Assembly: GCA_903889525.1 (NCBI GenBank)
Contig: CAISXT010000043.1
Location: forward strand, 1 to 32,949
Origin: an uncultured Opitutia bacterium
GTDB lineage: Bacteria; Verrucomicrobiota; Verrucomicrobiia; Opitutales; UBA953
Direction: 5' to 3'
DNA length: 32,949 bases
The translations under genes were made by a program, and so were the position numbers. Position 1 is the first letter of the stretch. The number at the start of each line of letters is the position of its first letter. The notes beneath the pieces are model-generated. The model did not search any database. It was not told the DNA's origin and saw only the letters and a program-made list of their open reading frames with translations. Below are positions 16,481 to 25,179 of the stretch, in pieces.

Positions 16481-18382
16481 CTACTCCAGGTAAGGCGAAT
16501 ATTCCGGCACCAACTCACGGATGCCGAGCTTACACGGTTGGCGATTAAGCGGAATCAAGGCCTTCACGCGGGCAAGGAGGTCGGGCAATTCCGCATGGCG
16601 CGGGTGGTCGACAACAAAGCGGAAGACCCGCGGGTGTTCGGTGGGACGATACTGTTCGCCCTCATGCTGCAACTCCTCGACCAATTTCTCGCCGGGGCGC
16701 AGCCCGGTGATACGGATCTCGATGTCGATATCTGGCCGCAAGCCGCTGAGCTCCACGAGTTGGCGGGCCACATCAATAATCTTCAAGGGCTGGCCCATTT
16801 CGAGTACCAGAATTTCGCCACCGCCGCCGAGGGTAGCACTTTGTAGCACGAGCCCCACGGCCTCCGGGATGGTCATGAAGTACCTCTTCACCTCGGGATG
16901 GGTCACGGTCACCGGTCCGCCGGCGGCAATCTGCTTACGGAAAATTGGGATGACGGAGCCGGACGAACCCAGCACATTGCCAAAGCGCACTGCGATAAAA
17001 CTCGTCCGGTTAGCCGGGCGGGATTGCATCGCCTGCACTACTAATTCGGCGAGGCGCTTAGTGGCGCCCATGACATTCGTTGGGTTGACGGCCTTGTCGG
17101 AGGAAATCAGGACAAACTTCTCCACCCCGAACTCGGCCGCCAGTTGCGCCACTACGGCCGTGCCGAGCACATTATTTTGCAGGGCTTCGCCCGGCTGGGA
17201 TTCCATCAAGGGGACATGCTTATGCGCAGCAGCATGCAGGACTAGGCTCGGACGGAGCGTCGCAAACAGATGCCGCAAGCGGGCTTCATCCGTCACGTCG
17301 GCGACCACCGGGGAAATCAGTGCTCCGGCCCCGGCCCCAATCAACTCCTGCTCGCACTGGTAAAGCAGCACCTCGCATTGGTCTAAAATGATAATCCGGG
17401 CGGGCTGGCGGGCAGCCACTTGACGACAAATCTCGGTGCCGATACTGCCTCCCGCCCCGGTCACCATCACGATGCGACCGGCAATCATCGCATCGATGGC
17501 CTCATCATCGAGTTTGGCTGGCTCGCGACCTAATAAGTCTTCAACCGAGATGGGGCGGAGATCGGAGGCGCGCACACGACCACCGGCGAGCTCGGTCATC
17601 GAGGGCACCACCAACACGCGGAGGCCGCTCGCGGTCGCGAGCGAACTTACCTCGCGAATCCGTCGCACGCTGTTCGCGGGTAGCGCCAGAATGATTTCGG
17701 TGACGCCGTATTTCTCCGCTAGCTCCGACATCAGCTCGGGGGCGCCGATGACTGGCACTCCATGAATGTTTAACCGATGCTTGCTGATATCGTCATCAAG
17801 GAAGCAGACGGGCTCAATCCCATGCCCGCGCCGGGCGATCAAATCGGCGGCTAGCTGCGCTCCCACTTGCCCCGCGCCCACAATGGCGATGCGCTCGACG
17901 ATGCCAGGGGTCCCGCCATTCTTGGCCCAGAAGCGCTCGCGGAGGGTGCGGATAGAAACGCGAAAACCGATGAAGAGAATCAGGGAGAGGTTGAAGTCCA
18001 CGAGGGTGACGCCGTGGGGAAGTCCGAAGGTACTGGCTGGATCAACCCCGCCGGCCACCGAGGGCAGAATCAGGGCGATGGCCGTAGTCGCCGCCAGGGC
18101 CGCTCCCATGCGCAAGGCATCGGGCAGGCGAAAATAATAAAAGACCCCGCGGAACTGTCCTGAAAAACCTAGGGCGAGCACCTTAAGCGGCACCAGCCAG
18201 AGTAAAGCCACTAGACGTTGGTGCCCCAAAAAGGCATCCGCAATTTTTTCGTCATCCCGGCTATATTCCGCGATCCCCGTAAAGCGGAGTTCGTAAGCAA
18301 ACCAAAGGGAAAGGGCCGCCAAGCCGCCATACACCGCGAAGAAAAACGCGGCACGCTGGAGGCGATTGACGGGGGTCTGCAT
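16481..18382 (-). CDS. CapD/WbpM/FlaA1-like nucleotide-sugar 4,6-dehydratase (polysaccharide biosynthesis)
   Basis: 633 aa; N-terminal TM helices, GAGQVGAQLA, VTGAGGSIGTEICRQ, HAAAHKHVPLME, LISSDKAVNPTNVMGATKRLAE (Met in place of catalytic Tyr, as in this family), RFGNVLGSSGSVIP. Confidence 0.94.
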   Translation of the reverse strand: MQTPVNRLQRAAFFFAVYGGLAALSLWFAYELRFTGIAEYSRDDEKIADAFLGHQRLVALLWLVPLKVLALGFSGQFRGVFYYFRLPDALRMGAALAATTAIALILPSVAGGVDPASTFGLPHGVTLVDFNLSLILFIGFRVSIRTLRERFWAKNGGTPGIVERIAIVGAGQVGAQLAADLIARRGHGIEPVCFLDDDISKHRLNIHGVPVIGAPELMSELAEKYGVTEIILALPANSVRRIREVSSLATASGLRVLVVPSMTELAGGRVRASDLRPISVEDLLGREPAKLDDEAIDAMIAGRIVMVTGAGGSIGTEICRQVAARQPARIIILDQCEVLLYQCEQELIGAGAGALISPVVADVTDEARLRHLFATLRPSLVLHAAAHKHVPLMESQPGEALQNNVLGTAVVAQLAAEFGVEKFVLISSDKAVNPTNVMGATKRLAELVVQAMQSRPANRTSFIAVRFGNVLGSSGSVIPIFRKQIAAGGPVTVTHPEVKRYFMTIPEAVGLVLQSATLGGGGEILVLEMGQPLKIIDVARQLVELSGLRPDIDIEIRITGLRPGEKLVEELQHEGEQYRPTEHPRVFRFVVDHPRHAELPDLLARVKALIPLNRQPCKLGIRELVPEYSPYLE

Positions 18383-18414
18383 GGGGGTCTGGGTATTTAT
18401 AGCCCTAGGCTCTT

Positions 18415-20172
18415 TTATTCAACGATGATGCGAAAACCGAGCGTTCGGGCTTTTTCCCGCTTTAAAACCACCCGGTTAGGCAGGCCGGGCGCGGCGAGGG
18501 CCATAATGCTGCCGCCGAGTACCGGTGCCTGCGGAGAGCTCTCGGGCGACTGGGCCCATTCCTCGACATTGCCCAGGAGGTCGTGAAATCCTTGGGCGTT
18601 AGGCTGCGCGCTGCCCACCGAGCGGGCACTCACGCCATCCGTATTATCCGCGGCCCACACTTGTGAGAGCGGTGGTGACTTTGCGATGTCGCCGGCCGCC
18701 GCGGCAAACTCGGCCACGGTCGGAAGTCGGATGGCCAAGCCGGAGAGCCAGCCCAAACGGCGACAAAATTCGGTCGCATCAGCGTAAGAAACCGATTCCA
18801 CCGGATTGGTTTCACGGCGGATCGAGCTGGGATTCGCGCCCATCAATGAGGCGTAAAGCCCTTGCGGGATCTCGGTCCGATACATCCGGATCTTCACCCC
18901 GGGAACGGGTAAAAGCTGTGCCGAGATACTTGGAAGCAACGCCCGGGCGGCGGCTTCATGAGCGACGATAAACTCCAGCTCATTGCGCTCAGACGAACCG
19001 ACATCGAACGCGCCGGTATTGGCGGCGGAGAGACGCCGTCCGCGTTCCAATAAATCTGTGGCCTGCCGGACAGCGGCTTCGGCGTCCTGCCTCCGTAGTT
19101 GCCCGCGCATTTTTTCCATCCCGCCCAAAGCAGCGGCGATATCCTTGTGTAACCGAGCGAAGTTGAGGCGCACCCCCATCTTCACTTCCAGCGACCGATC
19201 GGCAAATTGGCTGCGCGGGAACTCCGTGAGTAAGCGGCCAAAAATATCGATAGCTTTCTGCCAATCGCTCGCCGCCTTATCCCAATTGGCGGCCTGCTCA
19301 GCCGACTCCGCGAAGGAACGTTGTTCAGCGACCTGACGCCACGTGACGCCGGATAGGGCCGTATCCCGACGCCCGGTCAGTTTATCGACCCGTCCGAACT
19401 CCGTGTCCCGCACGTCGCGATATCGGGCTAGGAACTCGACTTCCTTCTCGATGGACGCGGCAAACTGGGCGGCGGCCTGCTCGAACTTCTCTGCCTTAAT
19501 CGCCTTTTCCCCTTCGGCCTCCAATTCCCGCCCCTTCGTCCACAATAACTCGGACTCCAGTCGGCGGAGGCGTGTATCTAATCGTGCCCGGCGGCCAGGA
19601 TCCGCCAAGCCGGCGGCTTCCCACTTGCTGGTAATCTCATTCTCACACTCTAAGGCCCGTCGCAATAACGCCATCGCCGTGGCGGGGTCGGCTTTGGCTA
19701 AACTCAGCGCCTTGGCTTCGGCTTCATCGGACTCCCGGCGCAGGCGTTCACTCCGGAGCAAGTGCAGGCGGCGGCGTAATGTCGTCAAGCGGGAGTCATC
19801 CGTCCCGACCGACTGGCGGGCCGAGATATATTCTTCCTGCGCCACCAAGGCACGTTGTAAGAGTTGTAAATCTTCTTCCTTAAGTTCGAAACGCTCCTGG
19901 CGTACCTTCTCAAAGGCGGCTTCGAGATCCGTGGAGCGTCGCCGCAATTGCTCAAGTTGCTCCGTCGTCAGGGCGCCATCCTTCTGGCGGGTAGTGCGCT
20001 TATCGGTGGAAAAGAGTAAGGCACACAAAACCGCCAAGCCGAGAATAGGGATGGCGATGAGCAGCTGTTTGACCCTAAGCCCAAAGTTGCCCCAGGCCCC
20101 ACCTGCCTTAGGGGGGCGGGGATTCCTTCCGCCGACAAAGTCAGTTTTGGGGTTCGGGGGTCCTTGGGTCAT
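18415..20172 (-). CDS. Membrane-anchored coiled-coil protein with C-terminal SUMF1/FGE-like domain, probably non-catalytic
   Basis: 585 aa; one TM (LLIAIPILGLAVLCALLF), long heptad-rich region, then MYRTEIPQGLYASLMGANPSSIRRETNPVESVSYADATEFCRRLG...RLPTVAEFAAAAG...GFHDLLGNVEEWAQ...LGFRIIVE. Confidence 0.82.
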   Translation of the reverse strand: MTQGPPNPKTDFVGGRNPRPPKAGGAWGNFGLRVKQLLIAIPILGLAVLCALLFSTDKRTTRQKDGALTTEQLEQLRRRSTDLEAAFEKVRQERFELKEEDLQLLQRALVAQEEYISARQSVGTDDSRLTTLRRRLHLLRSERLRRESDEAEAKALSLAKADPATAMALLRRALECENEITSKWEAAGLADPGRRARLDTRLRRLESELLWTKGRELEAEGEKAIKAEKFEQAAAQFAASIEKEVEFLARYRDVRDTEFGRVDKLTGRRDTALSGVTWRQVAEQRSFAESAEQAANWDKAASDWQKAIDIFGRLLTEFPRSQFADRSLEVKMGVRLNFARLHKDIAAALGGMEKMRGQLRRQDAEAAVRQATDLLERGRRLSAANTGAFDVGSSERNELEFIVAHEAAARALLPSISAQLLPVPGVKIRMYRTEIPQGLYASLMGANPSSIRRETNPVESVSYADATEFCRRLGWLSGLAIRLPTVAEFAAAAGDIAKSPPLSQVWAADNTDGVSARSVGSAQPNAQGFHDLLGNVEEWAQSPESSPQAPVLGGSIMALAAPGLPNRVVLKREKARTLGFRIIVE

Positions 20173-20261
20173 GGCAGGACCGCCAACTTCAACGCCGGCG
20201 GTTTGTTTGCTTTAATAGTTCGTCACTCTGGTTCATCAAAGTCATACCTTCAATATTGGAA

Positions 20262-21116
20262 ATGGCTCAATTCAAGCGTATCGCCGTCGTCGGCGCCGGC
20301 CTCATCGGCGGCTCAATCCTCCTCGCGGCGGCTCGCCGCGGGCTGGCCGGGTCTCTCAGCTGCTGGTCCCGCTCGGAGTCCTCACGGGCGACCCTCCGCA
20401 CCTTCGGGGTGGCGGAGGTTTTTGAGAACGCCGCCGATTGCGTAAAAGGTGCCGACCTGGTCATCATCACCACCCCGGTTGATACGGCCGAGCAAACCTT
20501 CCTCGCCATCAGCCCGGGCCTGAGCCCTGGGGCGGTGGTCACGGATGCCGGCAGTGTAAAAGCGGCCATTCTCCTCGCCGCTCGCCGGCTACCTGCAGTT
20601 AATCCTTTCATCGGTTCTCATCCAATGGCGGGCGGGGAAAAAGCGGGGGCGAGCCATGCCGCGGCCAACCTCTTTGAGAACCGAGCGTGCTTCATCACCC
20701 CGACCGGCCAAGATGACCCCCGGGCACTCGCGACGGTGCGGCTCTTCTGGAAAGCACTCGGGTCGACTCTCACCGAAACGGACGCGATCACCCACGATGA
20801 GATTGTGGCCGCCATCAGTCACGTCCCGCATGCCGCCGCTTCGGCACTCATGCTCGCCGTGATGGATCAACCCGGTTACCGGCTCGAAGCAGCTGGCCAA
20901 GGCCTGCGCGATGCAACCCGTATCGCCGCGGGCGAAGAAAACCTCTGGGTGGGCATCCTTCTCGCCAACGCCCGCCACACCGTCACCGGACTGGCCGCCG
21001 TCGAACGCCGGGCCGCTGAACTGCGCAAAGCTGTCGAAGCTCAAGATGCCCCGACCCTGCGACGACTCCTCTCCGAAGCCCGCATTGCCCGCCAGTCCTT
21101 AGATCAAAGCGTATGA
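20262..21116 (+). CDS. tyrA: Prephenate dehydrogenase family protein
   Basis: IAVVGAGLIGGSILLAAARRG, VIITTPVD, VTDAGSVK, FIGSHPMAGGEKAG, HDEIVAAISHVPHAAASAL. ATG 20262 preferred over TTG 20256. Confidence 0.92.
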   Translation: MAQFKRIAVVGAGLIGGSILLAAARRGLAGSLSCWSRSESSRATLRTFGVAEVFENAADCVKGADLVIITTPVDTAEQTFLAISPGLSPGAVVTDAGSVKAAILLAARRLPAVNPFIGSHPMAGGEKAGASHAAANLFENRACFITPTGQDDPRALATVRLFWKALGSTLTETDAITHDEIVAAISHVPHAAASALMLAVMDQPGYRLEAAGQGLRDATRIAAGEENLWVGILLANARHTVTGLAAVERRAAELRKAVEAQDAPTLRRLLSEARIARQSLDQSV

Positions 21117-23149
21117 GCCCTTCGCTGGTCATCCGTCCTTTCCAGACGCCCGCTAGGGGGGTCGCGCAGGTCCCTGGATCAAAGAGCATCACCAACCGTG
21201 CCCTCATCCTCGCGGCCCTCGCTGATGGCACCACGGTGCTAACAGGCGCGCTCTTCAGTCGGGATACCCGTATCCTTATTGCCGCCCTCCAGTCACTGGG
21301 ATTCGAGGTGGCTGCCGATGAGCCCACCCATCAAATCCGGATTGCGGGGCGCGGCGGTAAAATCCCAAACACGCGCGCGCGTCTCTTCGTCGGTAATGCC
21401 GGCACGGCGGCTCGCTTCCTCACCGCCTTCCTCGCCCTAGCCAAAGATGGGTGCTTTGAGTTGGATGGCGATGAGGCGATGCGGGCGCGCCCGATGCGTG
21501 GGCTGCTGGAAGCTCTCACGGAAGCCGGCTGCCGGGCGGTCCGCCCCGACGGCACCGCCGCCACGCACTTTCCCTTCACGCTACACACGACAGGAAAACT
21601 CGGAGCCTTATCCGTCGATGCATCCGCCTCCTCTCAGTTACTCTCGGCCTTATTAATGGTGCTCCCGCTTTCCCCGGGAGCCTCCGTCGCCATGAAAGGA
21701 TCCACGGTATCTGAACCGTTCGTCGAGATGACTGCGCGCATGTGCGAACAATTTGGGCGCACCCTCACCAAGCTCCCGGATGGCAGTTGGACTTGCCCGG
21801 CACCCGGCGCTTACGCCGCGCCGCAGCCGACTTACGCGGTCGAACCAGACGCCACCGCGGCTAGCTACTTCATCGCCGTGCCCGCGGTGACGGGATACGG
21901 AGCTTGTGTGCGAATCGACGGCTATGCCCACGGCGGCCTACAGGGAGATACGGCTTTCGCTAAAGTGGCGGCGGCCTGCGGGGCGGTGCTTCGACCTGAA
22001 GGGGGTACGCTCATCGCCCAATCTTGGAAGAGTATCCTCGGCGGTGATTTTGATTTCAACGCCTTCTCGGACACTTTCCTGACGCTCGCCACCGTGGCCG
22101 CCATCGGCACCGCGCCCGTGCGAATTCACGGCATTGCCCATACGCGCAAACAGGAAACGGACCGCGTACTCGCCATGGCCACCGAACTGGAGCGCCTCGG
22201 CCTCCGCGTCAAACCGACCGCGGCGGAGCTTCGTGCCGATGAATCACTTTCGGAACTGACCATCTTCCCAGATAAGTCCGCCTTAAGAAAGACCGCCGCC
22301 GCCGGACCCATAGCGATCCACACGTATGAAGATCACCGCATGGCGATGAGCTTCGCGGTGCTCGGTAGTTTTGACCTCTTCGGTGATGGTCGCCCTTGGA
22401 TCACCATTGAAGACCCAGCTTGCACGAGTAAGACGTTTCCCTTCTTCTTCCAGGCGCTGGAAGCGCTGCGGCTGAATTTCGTTCGTGTTTCTGTCGATGG
22501 TGGGGCCGCTTCCGGTAAATCGAGCACCAGCCGCCGACTCGCCCAAACGTTGGGTCTCCTTCATGTCGATACCGGGGCCCACTATCGTAGCCTGACGCGG
22601 GCATTGCTTGATGCCGGTGCGTCCCCTGAGAACGCCGAGGTGATTCCGTCCACCCTGAAGAAACTCCGCATCGGGTCCCAGATAATTGAACGAGGGGGGG
22701 CGCGGAGCTCTGCCTTGACCCTGAGCGGAGTAGTCCCCCCGGATGAATCTCTGCGCACCCCCGAAGTGAACACGGCCGTATCAAAGATCGCCGCCCTACC
22801 CGTCGTGCGGACCTTCCTCCTCGAATACCAGCGCGCCCAAGTGAAGCTCGCCCAAGATGCCGGCTTCGCGGGAATTGTCATGGAAGGCCGGGATATCGGG
22901 TCGGTCGTCCTGCCTGATGCGGATATCCGGATTTTCCTCGAAGCCGATGCGGATGCCCGCGCGCAACGGCGTGCCGCCGAAGGCCAAGCCGATGCCGTGG
23001 CCGCGCGTGACCTGCTCGACTCGACGCGTAAAACCGCCCCGCTGGTCTGCCCGCGCGGCGCTCATCGTATTGATAATACGCAGCTCTCTCTGGATCAAGT
23101 GGTGGACGAGATTCGGCAACTCATCGTGGTCGCGTCGCAAACCCGATGA
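21113..23149 (+). CDS. aroA-cmk: Bifunctional 3-phosphoshikimate 1-carboxyvinyltransferase / cytidylate kinase fusion
   Basis: 678 aa. AroA part: VPGSKSITNRALILAALADG, LFVGNAGTAARFLTAFLA, DGDEAMRARPM, YEDHRMAMSF, EDPACTSKTFPFFF. CMK part: VSVDGGAASGKSSTSRRLAQTLGLLHVDTGAHYR, VMEGRDIGSVVLPDADIRIFLEADADARAQRR. One uninterrupted frame. Confidence 0.93.
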   Translation: MSPSLVIRPFQTPARGVAQVPGSKSITNRALILAALADGTTVLTGALFSRDTRILIAALQSLGFEVAADEPTHQIRIAGRGGKIPNTRARLFVGNAGTAARFLTAFLALAKDGCFELDGDEAMRARPMRGLLEALTEAGCRAVRPDGTAATHFPFTLHTTGKLGALSVDASASSQLLSALLMVLPLSPGASVAMKGSTVSEPFVEMTARMCEQFGRTLTKLPDGSWTCPAPGAYAAPQPTYAVEPDATAASYFIAVPAVTGYGACVRIDGYAHGGLQGDTAFAKVAAACGAVLRPEGGTLIAQSWKSILGGDFDFNAFSDTFLTLATVAAIGTAPVRIHGIAHTRKQETDRVLAMATELERLGLRVKPTAAELRADESLSELTIFPDKSALRKTAAAGPIAIHTYEDHRMAMSFAVLGSFDLFGDGRPWITIEDPACTSKTFPFFFQALEALRLNFVRVSVDGGAASGKSSTSRRLAQTLGLLHVDTGAHYRSLTRALLDAGASPENAEVIPSTLKKLRIGSQIIERGGARSSALTLSGVVPPDESLRTPEVNTAVSKIAALPVVRTFLLEYQRAQVKLAQDAGFAGIVMEGRDIGSVVLPDADIRIFLEADADARAQRRAAEGQADAVAARDLLDSTRKTAPLVCPRGAHRIDNTQLSLDQVVDEIRQLIVVASQTR

Positions 23150-23790
23150 TTCTCAATTCCAAGAATCTCATCTATAAGGGCGTCTATCATGGCACGCGGT
23201 CCTTCTTGGAAGTTTTCTCCGCGGTGGAAGTCGAAGGCTGGGAGAACCTCCCCATGGGCGCGTGTCTCTTCGCGTCGAACCATCAAAGCATGTTGGATCC
23301 ACCCTTGGTCGGCTCGAGTCTCCCCCGCGAAATTTCCTTCATCGCGCGACGCTCACTCTTTGATAATCCCATGTTCGGCTTTGTGATTCGCGCCTGCCAT
23401 TCGATTCCGGTTGATCGCGGCGAAGCCGATATCGGCGCCATTCGCGCCGCGCTCGCCGCACTCGCTTCTGGCGAAGGCTTGTTGATTTTCCCGGAAGGGA
23501 CGCGCAGCCACGACGGCGAGATCATGGCTCCTAAGGCCGGGGCGGGCTTGCTGGCCTGTCGGTCGGGGGTGCCCGTCATCCCGATTCGTATTCGCGGCAC
23601 GCGGGATGTTTTACCCCGGGGCAGTCTCCTCCCGGTTGGCTCTGCCCGCGTCCATCTCCGCTTTGGTCCGCCGATGTTCGCCGCTGAATATGACCCGGGG
23701 GACGCTCACCCAAATCGTTCAATCGAAGCATCACGGCGTATCCTGGAGCGCATCAAGGCGCTCCCAGAATATACCGATCCAGGTCACTGA
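23146..23790 (+). CDS. plsC: 1-acyl-sn-glycerol-3-phosphate acyltransferase
   Basis: SNHQSMLDPPLVG (NHxxxxD), FPEGTRSHDGE, VPVIPIRIRGT; ATGA overlap with the preceding CDS. Confidence 0.93.
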   Translation: MILNSKNLIYKGVYHGTRSFLEVFSAVEVEGWENLPMGACLFASNHQSMLDPPLVGSSLPREISFIARRSLFDNPMFGFVIRACHSIPVDRGEADIGAIRAALAALASGEGLLIFPEGTRSHDGEIMAPKAGAGLLACRSGVPVIPIRIRGTRDVLPRGSLLPVGSARVHLRFGPPMFAAEYDPGDAHPNRSIEASRRILERIKALPEYTDPGH

Positions 23791-23796
23791 CCTGAT

Positions 23797-24924
23797 TTAA
23801 GAAATCCGCTGCGGCATGACGACGCAGAGGAAATCATCTTTCAGCCCGCGAATGACGCCAGGGGACATGTCGTCCTTGAATTCGAAATCAATTTCGTCCT
23901 CGGTCAGGGCCTTGAGCGGGTCGATGATGTATTGAGGATTGAAAGCGATGTGCACGTCCGGACCGTCATATTTAATCGCGATGGGTTCATGCGCTTCGCC
24001 GCTATCGGATTTCGCGGAAATCTCCAGGTTCTGCGTCTTCTTGGAAACACTCAGGCGAATCGTATTATTGCGATCATCCGTCATCAGCGCAGCACGGTTG
24101 ACGCTTTCGAGAATCTTTTCGCGCTCGAGGCGAACCTTCGAGCCGGCCTCCTTCGGAATCACTTGGCGGTAGTTAGGATAGTTGCCTTCGACGACTTTAG
24201 AGACCAGCTGGATGCGGTCCACGAGGCCTTCCTCGTTCTTCGGGATATCGATCGTGAAGCCGACCTGGCGCTCGTTGTGGGACACATGGGCGACGCCTCC
24301 CGCCTTAAGTAGCCGCATGAGTTCGATGATTGTGCGGGCAGGCAAAATCAGGGCGAGATTCTTGTCTGAACCTTCCAGCTTGCGTTCACATTTCGCGAGT
24401 CGCCGACCGTCCGTGGCGACCACGGTTAATTTACCTTCGGCGAACTCGAAGAAGACGCCGTTGAGGATGTAACGATTTTCGTCGGACGATTGCGCGTAAC
24501 TAACTTTGCGCAGCATGTCGCCCAAATCATCTTGATTGATGGAGATGGTTGGTTGACCAGCGAAATTAGAAATGGGGGGGAACTGATCCGCCGGGAGGCC
24601 GGCAATCTGGAACACGGAGCTTCCGGAGGTGATTTTCACGCGGTCTTTGCCGGTGAGTTCCACGATAGTGTCGCTACTCGACAGGGCGCGGATGATGGGT
24701 ACCAGTTTTTTGACTGGGAGGGTAATGCGACCAGGTGAGCTCACTGATGCTTTGATGCGACAGCAAATACCCAAATCCAAGTTGGTGGTCGTCAAGGTGA
24801 TGGTGTCACCTTCTGCTTCAATCAGCACATTTTGTAAAATCGGCATCGTGGCCCGGTTGCCCACGACGTTGGTGACGCTGGAAAGACCGTTGAAGAAATG
24901 ATTCCGGTTAACCTTGAACTTCAT
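23797..24924 (-). CDS. dnaN: DNA polymerase III subunit beta (sliding clamp)
   Basis: MKFKVNRNHFFNGLSSVTNVVGNRATMPILQNVLIEAEGDTITLTTTNLDLGI...ATDGRRLAKCERK...VVMPQRIS. Start 24924 preferred over 24963. Confidence 0.96.
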   Translation of the reverse strand: MKFKVNRNHFFNGLSSVTNVVGNRATMPILQNVLIEAEGDTITLTTTNLDLGICCRIKASVSSPGRITLPVKKLVPIIRALSSSDTIVELTGKDRVKITSGSSVFQIAGLPADQFPPISNFAGQPTISINQDDLGDMLRKVSYAQSSDENRYILNGVFFEFAEGKLTVVATDGRRLAKCERKLEGSDKNLALILPARTIIELMRLLKAGGVAHVSHNERQVGFTIDIPKNEEGLVDRIQLVSKVVEGNYPNYRQVIPKEAGSKVRLEREKILESVNRAALMTDDRNNTIRLSVSKKTQNLEISAKSDSGEAHEPIAIKYDGPDVHIAFNPQYIIDPLKALTEDEIDFEFKDDMSPGVIRGLKDDFLCVVMPQRIS

Positions 24925-25096
24925 GATGTCCCAAGAATTGAGGGAGGTCAGGGGGCGAGGCAACTACGCAATGCCCACATTCCTGCCGACTGTGTTCTTA
25001 ATTACCCTTCATATATAAATACCAGTAGTACTAGCAGGCTTCGGAATCCCGTACATAGATTCGCAAGACCTTGGCAGGGTGGCCACATGGAAGCAG

Positions 25097-25179
25097 TTCT
25101 TCACTGTGCCGAGCCCGTGAACAACTCCGCACTTGTTCACATCAACCTAGGAGCACGCTTTGCTCACGGGGTATTCACA
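25097..25179. promoter_or_regulatory. Cluster of TTCAC-containing 9-mers with a perfect 8-bp inverted repeat; oriC-like or operator-like
   Basis: TTCTTCACT (25097-25105), CGTGAACAA = reverse complement of TTGTTCACG (25116-25124), TTGTTCACA (25133-25141), GTATTCACA (25171-25179). GTGAACAA-8 nt-TTGTTCAC is a perfect dyad. AT-rich stretch TTAATTACCCTTCATATATAAAT lies on the dnaN side. Confidence 0.35.

Noticed and set aside
16521-17363. 280 aa plus-strand ORF opposite the CapD-like gene
   Set aside because: Antisense to a strongly supported coding sequence; no family motif.
21360-21440. AroA motif GNAGTAARFL, with Phe where E. coli and plant enzymes have Pro (P101/P106), as a possible natural glyphosate-tolerance change
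   Set aside because: This variation may be ordinary for the lineage and tolerance cannot be judged from the motif alone.
25060-25125. Possible SRP RNA (ffs): CC-ACAT-GGAAGCAG resembles the 3' side of domain IV (GGAAGCAG), with a flanking CTTGGCA/TGCCGAG stem
   Set aside because: The highly conserved 5' side (UCAGGUCC) and GGAA tetraloop are absent; CAGGGTGGCC does not fit. Infernal/Rfam would settle it, but I cannot support an SRP call.
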